From NCBI GenBank assembly GCA_914767715.1, contig OU612072.1, forward strand, positions 20,956,001-21,020,000: DNA of 64,000 nucleotides, given 5' to 3'. Source of the stretch: Membranipora membranacea. Taxonomy: Eukaryota; Bryozoa; Gymnolaemata; Cheilostomatida; Membraniporidae. Every line of letters starts with the position of its first letter. The first letter of the stretch is position 1. Shown here piece after piece: positions 23,486-34,930 of the stretch. The position numbers and the translations under genes are program-made. The notes beneath the pieces are model-generated. The model did not search any database. It was not told the DNA's origin and worked only from the letters and a program-made list of their open reading frames with translations.

Positions 23486-23745
23486 AACAATGCTCAGTTG
23501 TAGTTATCTCCGCCTTACTTTTCCAAAAGCTATCTCCTTCCTACAGTTTTTAATTCAGAATAACCACATTTGGTCAGCTGGATCGTTAGTCAATCAGCTA
23601 ACTATTCATTTATCTTTTATTGCAAAAAACTCCAAATCTGACAAAAAATCTCCAAGTTCGTGTTTTTCTGTTTGGGCAGAACTACATTTCGACATGATAA
23701 CTCACAGAGATCTGTTGTTTTTGGAGCATCAGTCCATCACATTAT
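23486..23745 (-). repeat. Inverted copy of 3282-3545, left of SINE array
   Basis: Reverse complement of the 3.3-3.5 kb segment. It continues after the SINE array at 24745-24880. Together they are the filled site of the pair. Confidence 0.75.
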
Positions 23746-24741
23746 CGTGGAGAGGTATACAACCGGGGGTGCTGGGGGCTGGAACAATGAACAATGAAAG
23801 CTCCCCCAGTGGGAGTCAAACCCACAACTCCTGCGGCACTAATCGCCTGGCAGTGAATAGCAAGCGCGCTAACCGATTGCGCCATCTCACCATCCCCAAA
23901 AAAGAATGGGTCGATGGCGCTAATTAGATAGCCCGCTATTCACTACTCGGAGTTGTGTTCTCTCATCCCACAGCACATTCAAATCCACCATTGCCACCCT
24001 ATGAAACACAGCGTACCTGTTAGGGTTATTGGCCTTACATGGCCCATTGCTGGGACCCCTTGTAGTAGGTTTTAGCTGTCTTTCCAGCTTGTCAGCATGT
24101 CTTTTCATGCTGTCACATGTCTTTCCATGAGTCAGTCAGTAGACAAGTACACAGGAGAGGTATACAACCTAGGGTGCTGGGGGCTGGGACAATCAATAAT
24201 GAAAGCTCCCCCAGTGGGAGTCGAACCCACAACTCCTGCGGCACTAATCGCCTGGCAGTGAATGGCAAGCGCGCTAACCGATTGCGCCATCTCACCATCC
24301 CCAAAAAAGAATGGGTCGATGGCGCTAATTAGATAGCCCGCTATTCACTACTCGGAGTTGTGTTCTCTCATCCCACAGCACATTCAAATCCACCATTGCC
24401 ACCCTATGAAACACAGCGTACGTGTTAGGGTTATTGGCCTTACATGGCCCATTGCTGGGACCCCTTGTAGTAGGTTTTAGCTGTCTTTCAAGCTTGTCAG
24501 CATGTCTTTCCATGCTGTCACATGTCTTTCCATGAGTCAGCCAGTAGACAAGTACACAGGAGAGGTATACAACAGAGGGTGCTGGGGGCTGGAACAATCA
24601 ACAATGAAAGCTCCCCCAGTGGGAGTCGAACCCACAACTCCTGCGGCACTAATCGCGTGGCAGTGAATAGCAAGCGCGCTAACCGATTGCGCCATCTCAC
24701 CATCCCCAAAAAAGAATGGGTCGATGCCGCTAATTAGATAG
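23746..24741 (-). mobile_element. SINE-A tandem array, 405-bp unit, three heads
   Basis: Minus-strand units repeat exactly every 405 bp (T-arm starts at 23809, 24214 and 24619 and body landmarks at 23905, 24310 and 24715). Each head keeps tRNA-like arms: a D-stem GCGC/GCGC and a T-stem GTGGG/CCCAC around TTCGAGT, with the first head mutated to TTTGA. Order on the minus strand is head, 'gggtgtatacctctcc', body, 'ttcttttttggggatggtgag', next head. The element ends at GTATACCTCTCC, as do the copies at 5410 and 32556. Confidence 0.8.
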
Positions 24742-24744
24742 CTT

Positions 24745-24880
24745 TTGAGGGCATGTTTGAAATATTTTTTAACATATTTAAAATTGCGATTTACTTTTTC
24801 ATTACGGTGTTTATTTCATCCATCAGTGCAGTGGAAATGTTGCGCAAGGCAGTGCAAAGAGCCTATATAGTAGTTTCTAT
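24745..24880 (-). repeat. Inverted copy of 3155-3281, right of SINE array
   Basis: Continues the reverse complement of the 3.2 kb segment interrupted by the array. About seven target bases are missing at the junction. Confidence 0.7.
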
Positions 24881-24959
24881 GCCATTGTGTACAGTTTCAA
24901 ACAAATTCTAATTGCTTTTTATCAAAGGAGTGGAGCAATTTACAAATTACAATGGAGAC

Positions 24960-25070
24960 GATGGAGTTTTTTGCAGAAAAAGATAAATGAATAGTTAGCT
25001 GTTTGACTAACGATCCAGCTGACCAAATACGGTTATTCTGAATTAAAAACTGTAGTAAGGAGATTTACAA
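24960..25070 (+). repeat. Direct partial copy of 3390-3500
   Basis: 'gatggagttttttgcagaaa' and following bases match. It lies inverted to the copy at 23500-23660, so the two could form a foldback around the SINE array. Confidence 0.65.
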
Positions 25071-25575
25071 ATGACAATGGAGATGCTATACTGAACTTAA
25101 ACAAAAGAATATTTCTGTTGGTTGATATAAGTTTTCAGTAAAGATTGTGGTGACCCATCAGTCACCCATCAAATTCTATCAGAATGACTAGACCTAAAAA
25201 TAATTAATATTATCAATATTCCGAAACATGGTTTGGATTTGGCTTTTTCAGTGGATACTGTTCAATGATAGCATTTTCAAAATACACCCAAATGTTTAAG
25301 CTTAAACTTTACTCGAATGTCATCCCAATATTTTTATTATCGAAAAACACTAATGCAATTACGCTGGATGAGTATAGGATTATGATAACTGTGTGTCTGG
25401 AGGGCTCACCCTTAATAACACACATGATATTCTATGTGAATATTCTGCTGCATTTTCAGTGAGCTGGTATCTGTATGGTCGACCTTGGTGTATTTATCAC
25501 CATTAAGGAATTGCAGTCCTGAAATAACCATTGACAGCATTCATGTTATGGTTGAATTTGTACATTTTTTTAAAG

Positions 25576-26784
25576 ATCGTGCCCTGGGACTGCATATATA
25601 CTGCAGCAAGTTATAATGTTTTTACTTTTGAGGATTCGGTTAGCCAAACATGTGGGCTGCCTCATTTAACAACAAATCTGAGAGGGCCTCCAAACAAAAT
25701 AGGAAGCAATTCTTCACGCAGTGCATTGAAACGATCCAAGTACAATTGAGATCAAAGCTGGATGAAAATATCAGTTAGAGCAATTACAGACATTGTTTTC
25801 TCAGAGTAAATTTTCTAATCCCTCAAGAAATTCTTATTTGTAAACAACCAGTTGTATTGCAGTCTCTGTGTTCCATTACAGGGAAAGAATTTGTTACTGT
25901 TGTGCCTCGTTATCTTTTCCAAAGGATTTAAAGGCAATGTAATATTAGAATATCAAAACCTGAGGATAACCTTTGTGTCTCAAGACTGATTAAAATTGAA
26001 GGTTGATTTAAATCAGATGTCTTGTCACAAGCCACACCCCGGAGCATAGGCGGCGAAATTCGTTGCCTTAGTGGCCGGGCCACAATATCTGCGCCAGGTT
26101 GCTCTCTGTTTGCAGGCAGGTCGGAGCACACCTGGGTGCCAACCGAAGCCCAGTAGACGATGGACCGCAGATACATTTGATATGAGGCCCTTTCGATAAA
26201 TTTATGGTTCAATGATTGCTCAGACCAAGGGTACATTGTGGCAGCATCATTCAAGGATTGTAATAGTTAATCCTATTGTAAAAACTGCCACAATACTGCC
26301 TTCCTAGCTATACCCACCGTATCAATTTAGCTAGGATAGTTAGGTGTAATTTAAGCATCAAACTTCATGTCTAATGGTGGAGTAAGGCTGTACAAAGAGA
26401 CATTTTTACGGGAGAGCCTGCATATTCGATTTTTTACTGTAATCAAAAAATTTGAATTCAGTTCATTCTCCAGAACCCTATAATTGTGACAAATAGATGA
26501 AAGGAGTTTTTGGCATCAAGCTTCCCATAACTTTACCCTTGACACAAAGCTTGCAGGTAGCTTTGACCAAGGAGTAAAAAAATCTTTCCTTGACTATTGT
26601 TAAAAAATTTACTCTGAATCCCTTTACTCTGTGAAGCAGTCTATCCACATGCTTGTAACTAAAGTGTTTTACACAGATAGATGGGGTGATAACTCTATAC
26701 TGCAAATGAGCCACCAAATTTCAACAATAAGAGAAGACAACTTCTTAGCCTAAGATTTGCCGAAATTGACTTTAATGAACTGAG
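25576..26784 (+). repeat. Segmental duplicate without SINE-A (partner of 4085-6288)
   Basis: Continuous copy of the segment that is interrupted at 4421-5410. The junction equivalent is 25914/25915. Confidence 0.75.
26030..26190 (-). mobile_element. SINE-B family core, copy inside duplicate
   Basis: Same core as at 5530-5680, inherited with the segmental duplication rather than independently inserted. Confidence 0.6.
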
Positions 26785-26789
26785 TGAGC

Positions 26790-27446
26790 CAGCAGTTGCA
26801 TAGAACATTTCGTTCTTAGTTTCAAAGACTAAGCTTTATTTTCAACAAATTTCATCGGTCAATAATTATCCTGTCAGATCATGATAGGACATATTCCACT
26901 AAACTTTAGTGTCTTCAAAATAAACTAGACCGTTGAGAAGCTGTTAATGATCCTGATCATAACTATCCATAGCTACACCAGAGAGGTTTACACCAAAATA
27001 CTCAAAAATATGCAAAACAGATACGGAAGAGTTTTCTCCCATACAACATGAGAAGACTTCTCAATATACAATTCGTAGAAAGCTTAGCAGGTAGATAGCA
27101 GTAGATAAATTCGTGTAAATTGATGGGAATTTAGCAGATTAGCAGTTATTTTTCTTTCTTTTTCCTTTTTTTTCCTCCCAACTTTTCTTATTCTCTTCTT
27201 TTTTCCTCCTTTTTTTTCTTTTTCCCCTTTTCCCCCCTCCCACCGAGAACATTATCCCCCTGCTTCAATCTGCTTGCTTGACAATTCAGCCCCTAATGCA
27301 GCTTTCCACAGTCTTCATAGTTAATAATAATACTCAAGTTAGACATCATCCATTCACAGATAACAAAAGTGGAGATAAACCTGGGAGTTCTTTGTAGACA
27401 GTTGAGAGTTGACATAGCTTAGGGATTTGGTCTGGGATGGTAATGA
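26790..27446. other. No gene; polypyrimidine run
   Basis: Contains a C/T-rich run at about 27150-27245 with almost no purines. Otherwise unremarkable. Confidence 0.5.
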
Positions 27447-29115
27447 ATGCAAAAGAGTAGTTTGAGGTATGACTGTACCTTATGGAGAAAAGCCCCACTC
27501 ATGGTAGAGTTACTCATCGCAACAGCCATATCAGTCATATCAGGACCTGACAGAATTACAGTGAAGATGTTGAAGCTTGTTTGGCCTTATATTGTGGATA
27601 TTGTCACCGATATGTTTAACAGGGTTTTAAGCAAAGGACAGTTCCCTTCAACATGGAAACTAGCTCGAGTTTCACCAATACATAAATCTGGGGATATAAA
27701 TAACCCATCAAATTATAGGCCAATTTCAGTCTTGCCTGTTCTTTCAAAAGTATTTGAGAAACACATAAATCACCATCTGCAAGAATATCTCACTAAGAAC
27801 AAAATCATCCATGAGCTTCAATGTGGATTTAGAAAAGGCCATTCTTGTTCAGACAGTTTATTTAAAATTATTTCAGACTCTTTGGTGGAGAAAATTAATG
27901 GAAATGTTATGACATTACTTTTTCTGGATTTTAAAAAGGCATTTGACTGTGTATCCCATGTTTTACTACACAATAAGTTGAAGGCTTGCGGCATCGGAGG
28001 AAATATGTTAAAACTTCTTGACACCTTTCTGACAGACAGAAGGCAGTTTGTTAAACTCAATAATATTGAATCTTGTAGATTGCCTATCACAATAGGGGTC
28101 CCTCAAGGTTCAATCCTAGCACCAACTTTGTTTCTCATCTTCATAAATGATTTATTAACTTCATCAAAATCAGACTCATCATCATATGCATATGCTGATG
28201 ATACAGTGTTCCTGTCATCTAATAAAAACCTTCAGCAACTAAAGGCAAAGGCATCTGAAGATTTAAGTGGCATTTTGGATTGGTGCAATCGTAACCGGAT
28301 GGTTATAAATGTTCAGAAATCTCATTACATGCTACTTAATATCTCAGATCCGCTTTATGACCTGGAACTGTACATAGGGCATGAAAAACTAAACAGACAG
28401 AGAACTACAAGGCTTCTGGGTTTTGTGTTGAATGACTCGCTTTCATGGCAGGATCATCTAGAGTATGTATATAAAAAGGTACAACGGAATGTTTACCTAC
28501 TTCAAAATTTGAGATACTTCTTGGATATAGCAAGTGCCCGCACATTTTACTTCCAGTTTATCTATTGTCACCTTATATATGGTATCCATATCATTGGCAA
28601 CTTGTCCTGCAATAATGCCCTCAATAGATTATTTTTGTTGCAAAAACGGGCTTTACGCATTATCGCCAATGTGCATTACATCCCGTATTATCTCATTTCA
28701 ACCGAATCCATTAGACAATCATTACAACTCCTACCTCTTCCTAAGCTTGTTTGTTATTTCACTTCACTTTTTGCGCATAAGATAAACAATTTTTTAACAC
28801 CACCATTTATATATAGAGGATTTAAAAACACTACCAAATTCAATTTTCGTGATAAACATTTACTTTTATATCATACAGACAATCTAAGATACAAAGTTTC
28901 TGCTACATACAATTCTTTACCGTTACATTTGAGATCTAAAGAGAAGTTCAGTTCATTCAAAACTTTACTTTTCAACCATATATTATCGACTTGACCAACA
29001 TCATTGATGATATTATTTCCCTTCTGTTTCTCTTTTTTTGTTATAAAAAAAACTGTTTTCTGGCACTGAGTGCAAAACATTTCGAATGAGATGACTTTTG
29101 ATGCCAATAAAAAGT
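27447..29115 (+). mobile_element. Non-LTR retrotransposon (LINE), 5'-truncated, intact RT frame
   Basis: A 515-codon open frame (27447-28994) encodes a reverse transcriptase. From about residue 32 come GPDRITVKMLK, PIHKSGDINNPSNYRPISVL, FLDFKKAFDCVSH (first catalytic Asp), GVPQGSILAPTLFLIFINDL and SYAYADDTVFLSS (YADD catalytic pair), then a thumb region and a C-terminal SLPLHLRSKEKFSSFKTLLF typical of LINE ends. The apurinic endonuclease domain and ORF1 are missing, and the first 30 residues look unrelated, so element homology probably begins near 27535. The 3' UTR ends near the 'gatgccaataaaaa' around 29100-29113. An undisrupted frame means a relatively young insertion. Clade (Jockey/CR1/Rex-like) not resolved. 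Confidence 0.85.
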
Positions 29116-29612
29116 ATATATATCAACTATGCGCGTAGGGATATTTTAAATGGCACATTGAATATGTACAATGGAAAGCTGCTGATGCATTGATGCTGAA
29201 TCGCCATTAGCAAATATAGGGACTAGAAAGGATTTAATCCTCCAAACTCATCCGAAACTAGAAATACTTGTTTGTGGAGGAATTTCATGAGCCAGAAGTG
29301 AGCCGGTAACGCCCCTCTAGTTGTACAGACGCCACTCAATATGTTAAAGGCTGCACAGTTTTAGATATCAAAATCACGACCGTATTTATACAAATTTAGA
29401 TAAACGCTGCCACAAATTCTAGTAACAGTTAATGATGAAGAACCATAATCAACCAGCATCGAAGAATCGAAACAAAGCGGGGGGGAAACAAAAATCTGGG
29501 GGGCTGAGACAAGATGTTAGGCAGCGGTGCAATAAAACCAAAAATATATAGTCGCTAAATGTCACAACGCCAGAAGGCGTAATTGAGTAGGCTACTACTG
29601 GGTTTTACTTAC
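29116..29612. other. No gene seen
   Basis: Intergenic or intronic sequence downstream of the candidate exon on the minus strand. Confidence 0.4.
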
Positions 29613-29695
29613 AGCAGGATGGACTTCTTCCGTCTTCCGGTTTTCTTCGTCATAAACCGCATGTCGCAGCGTTCACAAATAAACATGTCGGTCAC
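29613..29695 (-). CDS. Candidate internal exon, start of a C2H2-like zinc finger
   Basis: Minus strand: acceptor 'ctttctcag', then 83 coding bases reading VTDMFICERCDMRFMTKKTG followed by RRKKSILL, then donor GTAAGT. The F-x-C-x2-C-x3-F pattern is the first half of a C2H2 finger. The histidine half would lie in a following exon that I could not identify. Both splice signals are good. It could belong to a gene continuing to lower coordinates, or be a relic. The neighbouring open frame at 29869-30075 might be an upstream exon. Confidence 0.35.
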
Positions 29696-29868
29696 CTGAG
29701 AAAGAGATCAATAATATACTCAATGCAAACAAAATAAATACATTGTGTCAGGCAGAGGTCTTATGTAGGCCTACACATCAGATCTTGATCGGAAGCCACG
29801 GCCTAGGGTTTTTATATTATTATTATGAAGATGGGTTTAGCCTGATGTAATGTCACAATACGACAAAA

Positions 29869-30075
29869 TCAAAACAACGATCTGCATTGGGATGACCGGC
29901 AGTGGGTCGCTGTCAATTCCTCTATCATGTCATCAATTGGGGTTAGTGCGGTGTAGCCAGCCCACGTAATCTTCCGCTCATAGTCGATGATTACAGATGG
30001 CTCGATTTTTTTTATTTCTGGCAATGATGACAATGGGATTTTTATTTGTTGAACACATGAGACTCGAACCACCAT
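29869..30075 (-). CDS. Unassigned open frame, possible upstream exon
   Basis: 68 codons starting MVVRVSCVQQIKIPLSSLPE, with a plausible mixed composition (EIKKIEPSVIIDYERKITWA). No domain recognised and no convincing donor at its end. Given only because it lies just upstream of the candidate zinc-finger exon on the same strand. Confidence 0.2.
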   Translation of the reverse strand: MVVRVSCVQQIKIPLSSLPEIKKIEPSVIIDYERKITWAGYTALTPIDDMIEELTATHCRSSQCRSLF

Positions 30076-32040
30076 TTTATGCAGTGCTTTTTGTTAGATC
30101 TTGAATTCAGTTTTTGAATATTGACTATTTTTTTATTTTTATTAGGTTTTGATGAGGTTGCTAATGATAGCTTACAGCAAGGAATTTCATAAAGATTGTC
30201 ACCTATATCTTGACCCTTAATGTCAGCAATTGTTGGCCAGGATCCTAAATTAACTCTCGAAGCTTAAGCACAAACTGGGTAGCTTGCTGAATTGTTTCAT
30301 TGTCCGTCTCCAATAATACCAAAGCACCATGGAGCAGTTCTTAGCCTGACTTTGACTTGCAGTTGTCCCTGTGTTATAATCTCAAGGACAACTAATGGGT
30401 AGCCAAATTGGTAAGCGGACTCGTAATGATGGATCTTGTGCGGATGTAACAAACCATCTATCACCAGTTTTTTCCCTCCTGGTTATTCCTCCCCTACCCG
30501 AGCATTTCACATCCTTGTATCGGGCGATTCAAGCCCAAGTCTGCCTACAATGAACAGGAATCCGGAAACACTGGAGCACCAATTTTAAGATTGAGCATGT
30601 CGGCCAGATAGACATATTACACCAGCATCAGCAGCATTGCGCAGTATCTTGTCTACAATATTTCTGCATCGACCTTGGCGATGTAGTGATGCTTGATGAC
30701 ATCTTCCCTATGCATTGCTCATTGCTTCTGCCAGATATGCCAGAAAAGTCTAAATACTTCAGTTTTGTAAGATCATACAGCTTTTCCCTGTGGGCAGAGC
30801 GCCTTTCTTGACAGATTGTCGTAGCTTGTTTGTTAGCGATTTATAACAAAGCTGCATCAGCGGACAAGTCCCCACTTTTTGCAACTCAACTTCTTTTTTC
30901 AATGATGGCGCATCGCAGTTAAGAAACTATAGATCAACCAATAAGGCATTTTCACCCCTAACTAACAAAGTTTTGACAGCCATGAGCGAAAGAAATTCAC
31001 AGTTTCTTTTTTTAAAGCTTTTGATACCTTCCATCGGCATGTCCTACTCTCAAAATTATCCCAAATGAGCTTGCACAATACCTCCTAGCATAACTCATAT
31101 TACCAAAAAATTAAGGTGATCAATATAAACACATGTTCTGAGGTGAGGCAGGTACTATAAACGCTTGGGTTTGACAGTTATTTTGAAGTTCTGGTCTTTA
31201 TTTATTTCAAATTTATCTCAAATTTGAATTTACACTGCCCTGCAATCTGTACCAGAATGATGGGATAAACTCAAATCAACTTTGTATTCAGAGATAACCA
31301 TTTAAATTTTTTTTTTTAAAATCACCAAGCCATGCGAGATGAATCATGATTTTGGATCAGCCTTTGGAATGTGTTAAAACGTGATGGTTATCTTCGATTA
31401 TATGGATATGTATACTGTATTTAAAAACTTCTCACAACTATTTAAAACTCAGAAATATTGGCTCCATCTGCTCCCCTTTTTAATAGATCAAACTTTATAT
31501 AACTCAAACTTGAGTTTGTTCACAGAGCACATTTTACTCACCTAATATAACTTCATAAACTTAACCCTACAAGCATGAGCCTCTTATGAAAAAGCAGCCC
31601 TGTCGAACAAACTGTCAGCAAACCTGGGATACAAAAAGAGTCAGGCCGCCTGTGGCTCTCAGGTACCAAGTTTTGTCTTGAGGTGTTGAATTTATCCATC
31701 ACAATTTTGTCACATCTCGTAAAACATGTGGACTGGTACCTCAACGAGCTGCAACCGCAACAAAGCTGTTTCAAAACTTGTTTTCACCTTAGAGGAAATT
31801 ATTTTTGGCAAGAAAAACATGCTGTAGGCTTCATCTTCACTGTCATTAGGGGTGGAACGGATCAGGGTTAGGCAACCTTGTTCGGATATCGGATCGGTCC
31901 ATAAATTCAACCTCGGATCGGATCCGGATAACACGTACAAACGCGAAATTTACCAGTCCCAGCAGCTGTACTTTTGCACCATAACGTACAGTTAAGGTCA
32001 TTGAATACATGGATAAACACCATTATCCTAAGTTAAATGT
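30076..32040. other. No gene; weak tRNA-like fragment
   Basis: A possible A-box (GGGTAGCCAAATTGGTAAGC) lies near 30396-30416 and is probably a SINE remnant. The rest is AT-rich without supported features. Confidence 0.35.
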
Positions 32041-32578
32041 GCATATATCTGCTTGGCGATTAGTGCCGCAGGAGTTGCGGGTTCGAGTCCCACTGGGGGA
32101 GCTTTCATTGTTGATTGTTCCAGCCCCCAGCACCCTTGGGTGTATACCTTTCCTGTGTACTTGTCTACTGACTGACTCATGGAAAGACATGTGACAGCAT
32201 GGGAAGACATGCTGACAAGCTGGAAAGACAGCTAAACCTACTACAAGGGGTCCCAGCAATGGGCCATGTAAAGCCAATAATCCTAACACGTACCCTGTGT
32301 TTCATAGGGTGGCAAAGGTGGACTGGAATGTGCTGTGGGATGAGAGAACACAACTCCGAGTAGTGAATAGCCGGCATTCTAATTAGCGCCATCAACCCGT
32401 TCTTTTTTGGGGATGGTGAGATGGCGCAATCGGTTAGCGCGCTTGCTATTCACTGCCAGGCGATTAGTGCCGCAGGAGTTGTGGGTTCGAGTCCCACTTG
32501 GGGGGCTTTCATTGTTGATTGTTCCAGCCCCAAGCACCCTCGGGTGTATACCTCTCCAATGGGCATATATCTGCTTGG
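32041..32578 (+). mobile_element. SINE-A insertion with 16-bp target-site duplication
   Basis: GCATATATCTGCTTGG flanks the element on both sides (32041-32056 and 32563-32578). The insert starts inside a tRNA-like head (32057, 'cgattagtgccgcagg'), passes through a body and a second complete head (32413-32505), and ends at GTATACCTCTCC (32556), followed by AATGGG. The perfect long target duplication and 5' truncation are the signature of LINE-driven retroposition. Confidence 0.8.
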
Positions 32579-33615
32579 GTATAATATTTTACAAGGTGCA
32601 ACTTATCACACAAACAGTCAAGACCCAAGGTTCACACAAACAGATTATTTGAAAGGATCATTATCAACGAGTACAAGGACCTCTTGACTCTGAGCATTTG
32701 TGCATAGACACTCAATATGCCAGGTTCACTCAAACCCAGATGTTAATAATCAGCGAGTTTGAACAAACTCCCTGCTCCTCTCAGGGAGGGTGGGAGACCT
32801 CCCTGCTCCTATGTCCCAAACCAAACTCCCTGCTGTAATTAGGATAGGAATTGTCCTCCTACTTTGAAGAAGCAGAAGAGGATAACCTTGTACATCAAAC
32901 TATAGACAGTTTGTTACAAGGATCATCATTGGATAAAAATTATTCACTACGATCTGAGTAAAGATGCTTCTCTCAATTTCAGCAGAAAAAATACCTCTAA
33001 TAACAAGTACTTTTAGGACCTACGTGATACTATTAAATCGGAGGGAAGGACAGTCATATGTATCTGCAAAAAATACTTCCAATAATCAACTATTCAGTGA
33101 CTTTTGAAGGGACATAATAGTACATTTTGAAAGTTTTCCCGATAAAAAATTGTAGCAGCAGCAGTAAGTTATTTATTCTATATCTATTGATGAGAAAACA
33201 ATTATATTCAGGGATTGGAAGATGAAAACCATCTGAAATTCTCTGTCAGGACAACTCCGAATGAATTCATCAGATTTAATAAGACAATAGTTTTGAAATT
33301 ATTTGGGTTGCAGTTTCAGAACTTTCAGGAAGCCATGCAGGCATGTGTATCTAGACTCTGTGTTATTTTTGGGTGGATCTGACAGACAGAAAAAAAGTAG
33401 CAGTCTACAGCAAAGCCGATTCATACCAATTTGTTGGTGCCCTTGGAATATCCAGCAGCATAAAAATCAGAGAAAGTTGTTCAACTATTTTTATGTCACC
33501 TACTATGTTTTTATCTATACTAATTGTTAAATTACATTTATTGTTACAGAAAGACTTTGTGTGATGTCTAATGCGAATAGGCAAATGTTTGGCAAATTTG
33601 TAGTTTTCACTTCTT
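32579..33615. other. No gene; local repeats
   Basis: 'ctccctgctcctatgtccca'-type repeats at 32755-32835 and a hairpin TTGTCCTC/GAGGATAA at 32850-32886. No supported coding sequence. Confidence 0.4.
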
Positions 33616-34930
33616 TAACCCTCTGATAAAGTCAAAAATCCACAAGAACTGAAACAATATAGACCCATCGCTTTAACCGGCTGCCTGTGCAAGATCATTG
33701 AACGCCTCATTAAACAATATGTTATCTCTCATACGCCTTTGGACAGTCATCAATTTGCATATAGATCAAACCGATCTACACAAAATGCCATTCTCTGCTT
33801 GACTACCACAGTAACCACTTTCATAGACAAACTAGCCACCAATTATGCAAGATGCTTATTTCTAGACTTTTCGTCAGCCTTCAATACAATCAATGTCTCC
33901 AGTCTCATATCACAACTCCAGCACCTCGACTCTGCAGTCACTGAGTGGATAGCTAGCTTTCTCAGTGACAGAGTACAAAGAACTATGGTAGACGGCAATC
34001 TATCTCGACCCATCAAGACAAACACTGGTACACCTCAAGGCTCCGTTCTAAGTCCTCTTTTGTTTTCCATATATTCGGACTGGATTACATCTGAATTGAG
34101 CAATGTTACCATAATCAAATATGCTGATGACACCTGTATCATTGGCTGCATTTCCAATCAACAAGATCTAGACTCATACTTTAACGAGATAGACAGGATT
34201 TCTAAGCAATGTTCTGATTATGATCTTTTATTGAATGTCAGCCAAACTCAGGAAATATTATTTTCTACTCAACGAACTAAGCCCCATACCCCTCCTATTG
34301 TTTGAAATGGTGAAAGCATTACTATGTGTGACAAAGTCACTTATCTTGGTATTATGTTAGATCAAAAGCTGCGCTTTGAAGAACACATTCAGTCTGTTGT
34401 GAGTAAAGCTGAGCAGCATATGTATTTTGTCAGGAATTTTGTACATCTTAGCACCGTACCCCTTGCCACTATGTTATTTAAAAAGTTTTATTGTTTCCCT
34501 GCTCACTTATTGTTTACCAGTATTATACACTACTATTTTTTGCTGAGGAAAAGAAACGTTTGAGCAAGTTTTTTGATCAGGCCTCAAAGCTCAAGCTCCA
34601 AGTAGGTGATCTCGACAGCCTTATGACTAAGCGTACCAAAACACTTGCCCTCCGATATATCTATGACGATGACCACTTTATGAACAACTTTCTTGCTAAA
34701 TGCCCCTCAGGCAGGTATCGAACAATTAAACACAGAAGTGCCCTTGGTAAAGACTGTTTTTCGAGGCAAGCCATCCCTAATTTGAATGATATTCTCTTTT
34801 AATCATCCATCAGTGTTTCAACTTATTTTTCCTTGTATGTGCTGGCTCCTTTTCAGTATGAACACCCTTATCTCGCAACATATTATTTTATGTTAGTGAT
34901 AGAATACAATCAATCAATTACATTTTTTAC
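33616..34930 (+). mobile_element. LINE fragment, decayed reverse transcriptase
   Basis: Begins in frame at DKVKNPQELKQYRPIALTG, then LDSHQFAYRSNRSTQNAI, CLFLDFSSAFNTINVSSLI (first catalytic Asp), GTPQGSVLSPLLFSIYSDWI and IIKYADDTCIIG (YADD). A TGA at 34303-34305 interrupts the frame just before NGESITMCDKVTYLGIMLDQ. A further frameshift near 34560 moves to the frame ending at the TAA near 34800 (RTIKHRSALGKDCFSRQAIP). The tail holds an AATC repeat ('caatcaatcaatta'), typical of CR1/L2-like ends. It is 5'-truncated and dead, and a different family from the 27.5 kb LINE. Confidence 0.8.

Noticed and set aside
23490-23927. 145-codon open frame (and its mirror at 3281-3544)
   Set aside because: Runs from duplicated non-coding sequence straight into the SINE-A array. 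The paired frames differ by frame-breaking indels.
27818-28090. Minus-strand frame in the LINE
   Set aside because: Antisense shadow of the reverse-transcriptase frame.
32407-32652. Open frames across the SINE-A head
   Set aside because: Translation of tRNA-like sequence. The same peptides appear wherever the SINE is present.
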